Below are positions 1 through 4,745 of a DNA stretch of 7,383 bases, one piece after another. Position 1 is the first letter of the stretch. Every line of letters starts with the position of its first letter. Below the pieces are notes generated by a model that did not search any database, was not told where the DNA came from, and saw only the letters and a program-made list of their open reading frames with translations. The position numbers and the translations under genes were made by a program. This DNA comes from Candidatus Saccharimonadota bacterium (lineage in GTDB: Bacteria > Patescibacteriota > Saccharimonadia > Saccharimonadales > UBA4665): positions 1-7,383 of the forward strand of contig DAHVAE010000035.1 in the NCBI GenBank assembly GCA_027314795.1. The letters run 5' to 3'.

Positions 1-52
1 TACGGCCCTCAATTAACCTTTGTTTAATCTGTTCTTCGCTTAACTTGTTCAA
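1..52 (-). CDS. possible 5' fragment of a minus-strand gene, cut by the window edge
   Basis: Read on the minus strand from a TTG at 52-50, the frame is open to the window edge and gives 17 residues, MNKLSEEQIKQRLIEGR if TTG is the start. The composition looks like the helical N-terminus of a soluble protein, and LSEEQI is a common opening in small enzymes such as pterin-4a-carbinolamine dehydratases. Seventeen residues cannot identify a family. The frame is closed by a TAA about 36 nt upstream of the TTG. No clear Shine-Dalgarno or well-placed -10 box precedes the TTG, unlike the other genes here, so it could equally be a decayed remnant. Confidence 0.3.
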   Translation of the reverse strand, partial: MNKLSEEQIKQRLIEGR

Positions 53-60
53 TTGTTTTT

Positions 61-78
61 GTTTTAGATGACTAAAAC
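61..78. repeat. perfect 7-bp inverted repeat
   Basis: GTTTTAG at 61-67 and CTAAAAC at 72-78 are exact reverse complements around a 4-nt loop. The repeat lies between the putative minus-strand start at 52 and the promoter of the 78-aa gene. It is AT-rich and has no adjoining T-run in the plus direction, so an operator is as likely as a terminator. Confidence 0.5.
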
Positions 79-111
79 CAGTTTACCATGCCACGCTTAG
101 TCAGTAGTTAC

Positions 112-118
112 CCAGCCA
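112..118 (+). other. boundary site 1 (CCAGCCA)
   Basis: First plus-strand copy of the CCAGCCA word that recurs at module boundaries. It sits 4 bp upstream of the -35 box of the 78-aa gene, so it marks the left border of that module. The bases upstream (GTTAC) do not fit a tRNA T-loop. Its role as a recombination site is an inference from its recurrence. Confidence 0.4.
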
Positions 119-122
119 GTAT

Positions 123-151
123 TTGACAAGTTATGTTGAAGTTGTTATAAT
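123..151 (+). promoter_or_regulatory. consensus sigma70 promoter of the 78-aa gene
   Basis: TTGACA at 123-128 and TATAAT at 146-151 are both perfect consensus hexamers with an optimal 17-bp spacer. The -10 box ends 5 bp before the ATG at 157, so transcription should begin at or next to the start codon and give a leaderless mRNA. Confidence 0.85.
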
Positions 152-156
152 CATAT

Positions 157-393
157 ATGAACTCACATAGTGAAATTCCAGATTCTGTCGATCAGCTAGA
201 TGCATCTGCTTTTAATGTTTTCGAGGACGTTGCAGTACCTTTCAGTATTGCATTTACGGCTGGTGACTTATTGATGAGTCTCTCCAACCAAATATATAGA
301 GCTACTGAACATGCGACACCACAAGAACCAAAAACACTAATTGCACTAGGTTTTGCCGCATTAGCAACCGTAGCCTTTAATAGGCAAAAGTAG
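157..393 (+). CDS. small protein with a C-terminal hydrophobic segment (78 aa)
   Basis: I do not recognise this protein. It begins with an acidic polar stretch (residues 1-25). A mildly hydrophobic segment follows (about 26-42, VAVPFSIAFTAGDLLMS), then a polar linker. Residues 60-74 (TLIALGFAALATVAF) form a short strongly hydrophobic segment ending in a basic NRQK tail, as in a small tail-anchored or single-pass membrane protein. The reading frame is supported by a perfect promoter whose -10 box lies 5 bp upstream of the ATG. There is no Shine-Dalgarno, so translation is probably leaderless. The gene stands alone between boundary sites 1 and 2, about 344 bp apart, like a one-gene cassette. 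Membrane location is inferred from composition only, and no function is proposed. Confidence 0.65.
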   Translation: MNSHSEIPDSVDQLDASAFNVFEDVAVPFSIAFTAGDLLMSLSNQIYRATEHATPQEPKTLIALGFAALATVAFNRQK

Positions 394-424
394 CTACTTA
401 GCCCAATGTGCTGAGCTATTTATT
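391..424 (+). terminator. weak hairpin after the 78-aa gene
   Basis: An imperfect stem can form from TAGC (391-394) plus TTAGC (398-402) against GCTGA (410-414) plus GCTA (415-418), with a 3-nt bulge and one G-T pair. The AT-rich TTTATT follows. The stem overlaps the stop codon. This is a modest candidate for an intrinsic terminator. Confidence 0.3.
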
Positions 425-431
425 GTTAATA

Positions 432-444
432 AGTGTTTAACACT
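432..444. repeat. palindrome inside boundary site 2
   Basis: AGTGTT (432-437) and AACACT (439-444) are perfect inverted 6-bp arms around a single T. The right arm is part of the TTTAACACTG block shared with the 7289 site. The other conserved copies lack the left arm, so the palindrome itself is not conserved. Confidence 0.45.
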
Positions 445-462
445 GAACATAATGGCCAGCTA
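436..462 (+). other. boundary site 2 (TTTAACACTG-AACATAAT-GG-CCAGCTA)
   Basis: This 27-bp block matches the block at 7289-7315 almost exactly, differing only in the GG/CC pair before CCAGC and in one base of the terminal word. It also matches 6840-6866 apart from four bases near its left end and that same terminal-word base. It separates the 78-aa gene from the 3' end of the minus-strand PgeF-like gene. Apart from the weak hairpin at 391-424, I see no gene or RNA in 394-551. Confidence 0.55.
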
Positions 463-551
463 ATTTTGGTAATATACAACCACAGTAACTTCTTGAGTTC
501 GATAATCCGACTATAGCCTAGGACATAACTTTTTAATGATCTAAGAAATCG

Positions 552-1052
552 TTAAAATGTCTTAAGTTTGGCCGCAATACCATTTCTGCCTTCTACTTCA
601 CCGGTCCTGACAGCACGAGCATGAGAAAAATATGATTCATCCGAGCCGACATCAACTGGTGATAGCTCTATTTGTGATAAATCTATGCCTTCGGCCAAAA
701 TATCGTCTACAATACGACCAAGTAGGTCAACGTGGTAGTTACCATCTCTGAGTTCTATAAACCTTCGCCATTTTGGATCAGCGAGTTGTTCGGCTGGTAA
801 ACTTGGAAAGAAGTAAGAATCTTTCTGAATTGAAGGTGCAAATACCATGCCAACACTGTCCATAGGCACATCGTAGCCGGATGTAAGATGTTCGAGAGCT
901 GCAAGATGAATATCACCAGCCACGCCTTGACGTCCTGCATGAATCAACCCTATTGCAGTGGGCTTTCTAGTATCAAACAAAGCTATGGCGCTACAGTCAG
1001 CAGTATTAAGACCTAGAACAACATCAGATTTATAAACATACCGTCTGTGCAA
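552..1052 (-). CDS. pgeF: PgeF/YfiH-type laccase-domain protein, C-terminal part of a frameshifted gene
   Basis: This frame carries the diagnostic core of the PgeF/YfiH (LACC1, polyphenol oxidase) family. NTADC holds the conserved Cys and LIHAGRQG corresponds to HAGWRG with its conserved His. APSIQ matches the GPAIG region, and the C-terminus has YFSHARAVRTGEVEGRNGIAAKL, matching the FFSxRRD...GRxA motif. PgeF enzymes are cytosolic and are reported to edit peptidoglycan precursors or act on purine nucleosides. The N-terminal third lies in another frame at 1013-1294, and the two frames overlap where one protein would be continuous, so a single-base indel near 1030-1040 best explains the break. 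Divergences include HAGR for HAGW and loss of the Cys usually near the C-terminal FFS motif. The apparent TTG start at 1052 is probably not a real initiation site. Family assignment is firm; activity is doubtful. Confidence 0.8.
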   Translation of the reverse strand: MHRRYVYKSDVVLGLNTADCSAIALFDTRKPTAIGLIHAGRQGVAGDIHLAALEHLTSGYDVPMDSVGMVFAPSIQKDSYFFPSLPAEQLADPKWRRFIELRDGNYHVDLLGRIVDDILAEGIDLSQIELSPVDVGSDESYFSHARAVRTGEVEGRNGIAAKLKTF

Positions 1053-1294
1053 TAAGAGGCTTCAATATCCTCTGTAGGTACATCACTTAAATCTATAAAA
1101 TCAGATTTAAGCTGACAAACTTGCACGGTATATTTACCAACACCTATAGCTTGAAGTAATCTGTTACGGTTAACTTCTATATCTACCGCTGGAAATCGAG
1201 GATCAACATTGCCAATTTCCTTACCACTAAAAACAACTTCAATAGCATCATTAGTGACTAGAGTAAGACCACTTTGCATTTCTGTCATATTCAT
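1013..1294 (-). pseudogene. pgeF: PgeF/YfiH-type protein, N-terminal part, ends at the frameshift
   Basis: This segment supplies the missing start of the laccase-domain protein. It reads MNMTEMQSGLTL, then ...VDPRFPAVDIEVNRNRLL..., then a TVQVCQLKSDFIDLSD stretch that lines up with the family's LNQVHGTRVxxxD region, then CTDGMFIN just before the frame is lost. The first metal-ligand His of the family is apparently Cys here. ATG at 1294 is preferred over an upstream GTG at 1330 because a TATAAT box ends 7 bp before it; ATG 1288 is also possible. The frame stops at 1013-1015 while the continuation (KSDVVLGLNTADC) is in the -1 frame. Restoring one A in the AAA run near 1033 would join the two halves, which suggests either a real recent mutation or a homopolymer sequencing error. 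Confidence 0.7.
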
Positions 1295-1301
1295 GACATA
1301 C

Positions 1302-1330
1302 ATTATACACAGCACAGTAATTAATTTCAC
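1302..1330 (-). promoter_or_regulatory. promoter of the PgeF-like gene
   Basis: On the minus strand, TATAAT occupies 1307-1302 and GTGAAA (4 of 6 to TTGACA) occupies 1330-1325, with a 17-bp spacer. The -10 box ends 7 bp before the ATG at 1294, consistent with a leaderless transcript. Confidence 0.65.
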
Positions 1331-1359
1331 TAGCTCTCAAGTACGCCAACTCACGAACA

Positions 1360-1464
1360 TTATGTCAACAAAGCCTTGATCCTTGCTATTGACATAGGGT
1401 CAATAATAAAAGTAAAGGTTCGTAAATCGTCCCCTATACCCAGCCATATCCGACGAAGATTAGT
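1360..1464 (-). pseudogene. decayed coding remnant, C-terminal end of an unknown protein
   Basis: The minus strand reads about 34 codons from just after an in-frame stop (1467-1465) to a TAA at 1362-1360, with no usable start. It contains RRIWLGIGDDLRTFTFIIDP and then MSIARIKALLT. The second half is clearly similar to another minus-strand remnant at 4829-4984: about 12 of 22 residues are shared, including the spaced pattern D.RT.T..IDP.S.A..KAL. The nucleotide sequences also stay roughly collinear for about 100 bp. I do not recognise the family. The fragment lies behind the promoter of the PgeF-like gene and under the promoter region of the HTH-phosphoribosyltransferase gene, so it is best read as debris from an earlier gene. 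Confidence 0.5.
1440..1446 (+). other. boundary site 3 (CCAGCCA)
   Basis: A plus-strand CCAGCCA 25 bp before the -35 box of the HTH-phosphoribosyltransferase gene. It is preceded by TATAC and, further left, GTTCG, which superficially recalls a T-loop, but the spacing is about 3 nt too long for a tRNA. It lies inside the decayed remnant, whose homologue at 4829-4984 lacks the word. This is the weakest of the sites. Confidence 0.3.
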
Positions 1465-1490
1465 TTACAGTTGACTGTAAACTGTAAACT
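1462..1490. promoter_or_regulatory. palindromic operator with a third half-site
   Basis: AGTTTACAGT (1462-1471) and ACTGTAAACT (1474-1483) are perfect 10-bp inverted arms around TG. ACTGTAAACT recurs at 1481-1490, giving a 7-bp periodic direct repeat. The cluster covers the -35 box (TTGACT, 1471-1476) and the spacer of the promoter that drives the downstream winged-helix protein, a classic position for autorepression. That the encoded protein is the ligand is an inference. Confidence 0.7.
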
Positions 1491-1499
1491 TGCTAGAAT
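1471..1499 (+). promoter_or_regulatory. promoter of the HTH-phosphoribosyltransferase gene
   Basis: TTGACT at 1471-1476, a 17-bp spacer and TAGAAT at 1494-1499. The -10 box ends 6 bp before the ATG at 1506, so the transcript is probably leaderless. The -35 box is embedded in the palindromic operator. Confidence 0.75.
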
Positions 1500-1505
1500 A
1501 AGCAT

Positions 1506-2489
1506 ATGAATAATGCAGAGAAAATAACTCAGTACCTCAAGACAAATCAGGCAACTGTTAATGAGATTGCTGATTATCTTTCTATATCTCGACAAGCGGT
1601 ACATCGAATACTAAATAAGCTCATTGATGAAGGTGCTATAACTAAAATCGGTAGGCCTCCAAAGGTGTATTATTCGCTACCTACGAAAATAGCTCAGCCT
1701 AATCCCGCGGCGGCTATAGCTTATACTATTGATCCTACGACTAAAAAAGTCGTTGAAGATAATTTTCTATACATAACCCCCTTCGGTGAAAAAACCCTTG
1801 GCTGGGAGGGCTTCACAGCATGGTGCAAAGAAAGAGAACAAGATGTCAAGAAAATGGCCACTCTTTATCAAGAGACGGTCGAGAGATACAACGCATATAA
1901 AAAAACTGGCTTGATCGACGGTATGGCGAAGCTAAAATCAACTTTCGATGACGTAGCGTTGGATGAAGTTTTTTATTTGGACTTCTATAGCATCGAGGTC
2001 TTTGGAAAAACGAAACTTGGACAACTCCTTCTATTTGCGAAACAAAGTCAGGATCAAACTTTGATGAACCAGCTGATTGATAGCATACGGTCGGACGTCC
2101 TGGGCGTTATAGAAAAGTTTGATATTGATGGCGTTGCATTTATCCCCCCGACTGTTAGACGGGAGCGGCAGCTAATGAAACAAATTGAAAGACGCCTCGC
2201 CCTGCACGAACGAATGGTTTCGCTGGTAAAAGTCAAAACACCCATTATTGTCCCCCAAAAAACGCTGAGCAAGCTTGGGGATAGAATTATCAATGCCAGA
2301 GAAACGATTGTTGTTGATGACACCAGCAAATACACGAACATCTTGCTCATAGATGATGCGGTTGGCTCTGGCGCTACACTGAACGAAGTGGCTAAGAAAA
2401 TAAGACAAAAGGGAATTTGCAGCGGTAAAATTATTGGCCTCGCCATAACCGGAAGCGTTAAAGGATTTGATGTTATTAGCGAAGTTTAA
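1506..2489 (+). CDS. winged-helix regulator fused to a ComF-like phosphoribosyltransferase domain (327 aa)
   Basis: Residues 4-58 form a winged helix: a helix, then TVNEIADYLSISRQAVHRIL as the helix-turn-helix and ITKIGRPPKVYYSLP as the wing. A helical middle region (about 85-200) is unrecognised. The C-terminus is a type I phosphoribosyltransferase fold with the PRPP loop LLIDDAVGSGATL at 280-292. Upstream, IPPTVRRERQLMKQIERRL (213-231) and QKTLSKLGDRIINARE (251-266) resemble the ComF signatures (RRRxRGFNQ and Q..LS..xRxxN). The architecture recalls Gram-positive PurR, where a PRTase domain senses PRPP and controls a winged helix, but the ComF-like signatures differ. A regulator of uptake or nucleotide metabolism is plausible, not shown. 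The ATG follows a -10 box by 6 bp with no Shine-Dalgarno. The stop codon overlaps the tRNA-like T-loop of boundary site 4. Confidence 0.85.
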   Translation: MNNAEKITQYLKTNQATVNEIADYLSISRQAVHRILNKLIDEGAITKIGRPPKVYYSLPTKIAQPNPAAAIAYTIDPTTKKVVEDNFLYITPFGEKTLGWEGFTAWCKEREQDVKKMATLYQETVERYNAYKKTGLIDGMAKLKSTFDDVALDEVFYLDFYSIEVFGKTKLGQLLLFAKQSQDQTLMNQLIDSIRSDVLGVIEKFDIDGVAFIPPTVRRERQLMKQIERRLALHERMVSLVKVKTPIIVPQKTLSKLGDRIINARETIVVDDTSKYTNILLIDDAVGSGATLNEVAKKIRQKGICSGKIIGLAITGSVKGFDVISEV

Positions 2490-2507
2490 ACCCCTTCTGC
2501 CCAGCCA
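2484..2507 (+). other. boundary site 4: tRNA-Gln 3'-end-like sequence
   Basis: The 24 bases map position by position to tRNA residues 53-76: G53, T-loop TTTAAAC, T-stem strand CCCTT, acceptor strand CTGCCCA, discriminator G and CCA. The CCCAGCCA end is typical of bacterial tRNA-Gln. No matching 5' tRNA half precedes it; the upstream sequence is the coding end of the phosphoribosyltransferase gene. So this is a tRNA 3' fragment or mimic, as left at att sites of elements that integrate in tRNA genes. Confidence 0.55.
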
Positions 2508-2516
2508 TTAACACTA
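2501..2516 (+). repeat. left copy of the 16-bp target-site duplication
   Basis: CCAGCCATTAACACTA abuts the left inverted repeat of the insertion sequence and is repeated exactly at 4021-4036 after its right end. The next base, T, also matches, so 17 bp cannot be excluded. The duplication starts exactly at the CCA end of the tRNA-like boundary site. Confidence 0.9.
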
Positions 2517-2522
2517 TGTTAA

Positions 2523-2561
2523 CCCAAAATTAAAACCGTAGCATTTCAAAATTAAAACCGG
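2523..2561. repeat. left subterminal repeats of the insertion sequence
   Basis: Two direct copies of a CAAAATTAAAACCG core (2523-2538 and 2546-2561) are about 23 bp apart. The inner copy overlaps the transposase stop codon, so the last residues (SFRF) are encoded by the repeat. They are the probable left-end binding sites of the transposase. Confidence 0.7.
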
Positions 2562-3847
2562 AAAGATTTTGGGGTCTCAATCTGTATATAACCAAGTACC
2601 GTATTGTTTTTCAGGAAGCGTATTTCTGTTAGTTGGGTTCCTGGAATAATGTGCAGTGTCACTTCTGTACCGTCCGGTAAATTGCCTGGGACACTCAACA
2701 GTAGGCCGCCTAGTGAGATTTTACCGTAACCATTAACCTTGCGGGCTGTCCTTAAACAAAAGATATCCTTGGTTGAGCTAACTGGTGGTTTGGTCTTAGT
2801 AAGGTCTAACGGCCTAAAAACAGTTCGTCCATCATTCACGGCATTCATGAAGCGGATAGAGGGTATCTCACCCGTTGTACTGTGTATAGCCCGGTTATTG
2901 TACCTATCTACCTCTTGAGCCAGGATAAGCCTGACGGCTTCAATGGTTTTAGCGTGTTCTCTGGCCGCTCTACGAACGATTCTATCCTGCATCCATCGGT
3001 AAGGCCTTTCAATCTTACCTTTGGCCTCAGGGCTTAAAGCATAGGTTACCTTCATGCCACTAGCTTCAACGGCTTGTTTCCACTGCGGAGCTATGTCATC
3101 GGTTCCAAGAACTCTCTGGTAGGTGGCTGCACTGGTACCGTTTTTATCCCTATCCGCTACATACCTAAAGATGGCATGGTTATCTGAGTAATACTGAACA
3201 CCGACTCCATATTTCATCTCGACCGACTCCAGTGCAGTAATATGGGCCCAAGCTGTTTCGTGCTCAAACAGGTCAGCATACAGCAGTTCCCGGCTGTGGT
3301 CATCTAGTGTGGTAATGAGTGACCACTTTAGTGGCTTACCATCAGGACGAAAGGCATAGGGTGACCATTGATGTAGAGACGCATCGTGCTGCAGCAGCAT
3401 ACCCACCTGGTCAGTTAATACTTGTCTCGTGTGCGAGTTCTTATTCTTCGGGCGCTCGATGTAAAAGTTCCATTTCTTAGCGTAGTTAACAACTGTTTGA
3501 GCTGTGAGATGGCTGCCGGTACTCTCTTCAACGGCATCTCGAATCGATGAATAGTTGTAGAACATGATTGGCATAGCAGGGTTATCTATGAAGCTTTTCT
3601 CTAATTCTAGTTCTTTATGGATAGCAACGGTCACAGCCCTGTCCTTGTGACGGTTTGGATAGTTACGTCCGTAGGCGACAGTAAACTTTGACGGATTAGT
3701 TTTGTATTCGCTGAGCAGTTCATAAAACAGACTTTGCTTTAGTCCCAACTGAAGGCATATGTCACCACGACTCATTGTGCCATCTATATACCAGGCTAGT
3801 AGCTGTTTCACCTGGTCATCACTAAAGTTATTATGTATCTGGACCAT
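2552..3847 (-). CDS. DDE transposase with integrase core (431 aa)
   Basis: The N-terminus (about residues 8-50) is a helix-turn-helix region with DICLQLGLKQSLFYELL. An rve-type integrase core follows with the catalytic triad D155 (LLQHDASLHQW), D222 (YYSDNHAIF) and E280 (SPEAKGKIERPYRWMQDRIV). RYNNRAIHSTTGEIP (315-329) is the usual block after the core. The C-terminal 70 residues are a beta-rich Mu-C-like region (KISLGGLLLSVPGNLPDGTEV). HDAS...SDNH and SPEAKGKIER...QDRIV resemble IS1202/ISNCY transposases, which are related to IS481. ATG 3847 is supported by a strong Shine-Dalgarno, AAGGAGGG at 3859-3852, four bases upstream. This is unlike the leaderless host genes. The catalytic residues are all present, so it is probably active. 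Confidence 0.92.
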   Translation of the reverse strand: MVQIHNNFSDDQVKQLLAWYIDGTMSRGDICLQLGLKQSLFYELLSEYKTNPSKFTVAYGRNYPNRHKDRAVTVAIHKELELEKSFIDNPAMPIMFYNYSSIRDAVEESTGSHLTAQTVVNYAKKWNFYIERPKNKNSHTRQVLTDQVGMLLQHDASLHQWSPYAFRPDGKPLKWSLITTLDDHSRELLYADLFEHETAWAHITALESVEMKYGVGVQYYSDNHAIFRYVADRDKNGTSAATYQRVLGTDDIAPQWKQAVEASGMKVTYALSPEAKGKIERPYRWMQDRIVRRAAREHAKTIEAVRLILAQEVDRYNNRAIHSTTGEIPSIRFMNAVNDGRTVFRPLDLTKTKPPVSSTKDIFCLRTARKVNGYGKISLGGLLLSVPGNLPDGTEVTLHIIPGTQLTEIRFLKNNTVLGYIQIETPKSFRF

Positions 3848-3923
3848 AGATCCCTCCTTGTTATTAAGCTTGTTAGTCCAATAGCTAGTTTAGCCAAGGA
3901 GGCTATGGTTCTAGGAAGTTATT

Positions 3924-4014
3924 CCGCTTTTATTTTTGTCTGGATTCCACTCCACTTTTATTTTTGGGTTCAGGCATCTTACCCCCTAAAGACGATTCCA
4001 CTTTTATTTTTGGG
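3924..4014. repeat. right subterminal repeats of the insertion sequence
   Basis: Three copies of the motif occur at 3924-3940 (CCGCTTTTATTTTTGTC), 3952-3968 and 3998-4014 (both CCACTTTTATTTTTGGG). Spacings are 28 and 46 bp, and the outermost copy lies in the terminal inverted repeat. They mirror the two left-end motifs and are probably transposase-binding sites. The asymmetry of three versus two is typical of elements that bind their ends differently. Confidence 0.75.
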
Positions 4015-4020
4015 CTAACA

Positions 4021-4036
4021 CCAGCCATTAACACTA
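4021..4036 (+). repeat. right copy of the 16-bp target-site duplication
   Basis: Identical to 2501-2516. It ends directly before the TTGACA -35 box of the toxin-antitoxin promoter, so the insertion left that promoter intact and duplicated the CCAGCCA word in front of it. Confidence 0.9.
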
Positions 4037-4064
4037 TTGACAATTGATACACTTTTGATACACT
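4037..4064 (+). promoter_or_regulatory. toxin-antitoxin promoter with overlapping direct-repeat operator
   Basis: TTGACA at 4037-4042, a 16-bp spacer and TACACT at 4059-4064, which ends 6 bp before the ATG at 4071. Two direct copies of TTGATACACT (4044-4053 and 4055-4064) fill the spacer and cover the -10 box with an 11-bp period, one helical turn. This suits cooperative binding by the ribbon-helix-helix antitoxin and autorepression. The operator role is inferred. Confidence 0.7.
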
Positions 4065-4070
4065 AAATAC

Positions 4071-4295
4071 ATGAGTACAACAAAATCACGTCTAAACATT
4101 AGCCTACCCGACGACACCAAAAAGGTGCTCCTTAGCGTCTCAAAGCGAGATCAAATGCCTGCAGCTACAAAGGCAGTTAGGCTTATGGAGATAGGTCTAG
4201 AAGTTGAGGAAGATGACATCTGGGACAAAATTGCCGCCAAGAGGGACCATAAGGATAGTAAATTCTATCCTCACTCTGAAGTATTTAATAGCTAG
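4071..4295 (+). CDS. RelB-like ribbon-helix-helix antitoxin (74 aa)
   Basis: The N-terminal half has the ribbon-helix-helix pattern: a basic beta strand RLNISLPDD followed by two helices, TKKVLLSVSKRDQM and PAATKAVRLMEIGLEVEE. The C-terminal 25 residues (IWDKIAAKRDHKDSKFYPHSEVF) are charged and probably wrap and neutralise the toxin, as in RelB/DinJ-type antitoxins. It lies 2 bp upstream of a RelE-like toxin in the usual antitoxin-first order, so the two are co-transcribed and translation is likely coupled. The ATG follows a -10 box by 6 bp, consistent with a leaderless start. The tandem TTGATACACT repeats over the promoter are the probable binding site of this protein. The exact TA subfamily is uncertain. 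Confidence 0.85.
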   Translation: MSTTKSRLNISLPDDTKKVLLSVSKRDQMPAATKAVRLMEIGLEVEEDDIWDKIAAKRDHKDSKFYPHSEVFNS

Positions 4296-4297
4296 TT

Positions 4298-4570
4298 ATG
4301 TATAAGATTCTTTACGTTGACACGGTAGTCAACAATGACTTACCTAGTATTCTAGAGTCTTGGAGAGGTGATATCAGAAAAGTGATTGAAACAAAATTAA
4401 TGACACACCCTGAAGTCTATAGCAGGCCACTGCGAAGGTCATTAAAAGGATACCGTAAATTGCGAGTTGGTGACTACAGGATAATTTTCAGGATAGAAGA
4501 GAATACAGTCAAAATCTTTGTCATACAGCATCGATCAACTGTGTACACCACTGCACCCATGAGACTTTAA
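4298..4570 (+). CDS. RelE/ParE-superfamily toxin (90 aa)
   Basis: The size and core motif fit RelE-type toxins, which in most cases are ribosome-dependent mRNA endonucleases. Residues 43-66 carry the family signature, with RPLRRSLKGYRKLRVGDYRI followed by IFRI, then IKxFVIQHRSTVY-like strands at the C-terminus. The basic residues K50, R53, K54 and R56, with R61 and the C-terminal HRS.VY, are the usual candidates for RNA contact or catalysis, although RelE catalytic residues vary. ParE-like gyrase inhibition cannot be excluded from sequence alone. The start is 2 bp after the antitoxin stop with no good Shine-Dalgarno, so translational coupling is likely. It is the last gene before tRNA-like boundary site 5, and TA pairs are common stabilisers of cassette arrays. 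Confidence 0.85.
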   Translation: MYKILYVDTVVNNDLPSILESWRGDIRKVIETKLMTHPEVYSRPLRRSLKGYRKLRVGDYRIIFRIEENTVKIFVIQHRSTVYTTAPMRL

Positions 4571-4580
4571 TAATATAGCG

Positions 4581-4604
4581 TTTTGAATCCCTCCGCCCCA
4601 GCCA
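4581..4604 (+). other. boundary site 5: tRNA-Gln 3'-end-like sequence
   Basis: The 24 bases again fit tRNA positions 53-76: T-loop TTTGAAT, T-stem strand CCCTC, acceptor strand CGCCCCA, discriminator G and CCA. Spacing from C61 to the discriminator is exactly 11 nt, as in a tRNA. It matches boundary site 4 at 18 of 24 positions, and several differences fall at positions that vary among tRNAs. The upstream sequence (AATATAGCG) cannot form the rest of a tRNA. Confidence 0.6.
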
Positions 4605-4672
4605 AAGCTAACTACAGCACCTAAGTCCGTAAAGTCCAGACTTCCCGAATTCGAACATAAGATAAAAAGGTA
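4596..4672 (+). repeat. 77-bp exact direct repeat, copy 1
   Basis: Identical over 77 bases to 7307-7383, the last bases of the window. It begins at CCCCAGCCA of boundary site 5 and runs into non-coding sequence. It includes the small inverted repeat AAGTC-CA-GACTT at about 4630-4641. I see no reading frame or tRNA in it. Since copy 2 is cut by the window end, the true repeat may be longer. Confidence 0.9.
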
Positions 4673-4745
4673 TTTAAGCATAATGCATCTGATGCCAAAC
4701 TTTTTTTCGTCATTTCAAGCACTAATTTGTTACTGCTAGCATAAA

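Larger units (their letters stand above)
2517..4020 (-). mobile_element. complete DDE insertion sequence, 1504 bp
   Basis: The element has TG...CA ends with terminal inverted repeats. TGTTAACCCAAAATTAAAAC on the left and TGTTAGCCCAAAAATAAAAG on the right (minus strand) match at 17 of 20 positions. It carries one intact transposase on the minus strand and is flanked by a 16-bp direct repeat. AAAATTAAAACCG-type motifs recur at 2523-2538 and 2546-2561. Their right-end counterparts (CCACTTTTATTTTTGGG and a variant) occur at 3924-3940, 3952-3968 and 3998-4014. These are probably multiple transposase-binding sites. The transposase and the long duplication point to the IS481/IS1202-like group; the exact family is uncertain. 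Intact ORF, ends and duplication indicate a recent insertion. Confidence 0.9.

Noticed and set aside
1013..1052. Programmed -1 ribosomal frameshift joining the PgeF-like halves
   Set aside because: The overlap reads ATG TTT ATA AAT with no X XXY YYZ slippery heptamer in phase and no obvious stimulatory structure. A simple indel is more economical.
2054..2446. Minus-strand open frames inside the HTH-phosphoribosyltransferase gene
   Set aside because: They are shadows of a well-supported gene with clear domain motifs on the plus strand, and they have no promoter or recognisable protein features.
3833..4018. Plus-strand open frame at the right end of the insertion sequence
   Set aside because: Its sequence is made of the subterminal repeats (repeated HFYF-type words) and overlaps the transposase start. 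It is a by-product of the IS end.
4581..4604. A complete tRNA gene at the tRNA-like sites
   Set aside because: Only positions 53-76 fit. The upstream bases cannot form the 5' T-stem, anticodon arm or D arm, so these are 3' fragments or mimics, not tRNA genes.
4596..4672. CRISPR array from the repeated sequences
   Set aside because: Only two copies of the 77-bp unit exist, 2.7 kb apart, and the shorter boundary motif is not regularly spaced. No cas gene is visible.
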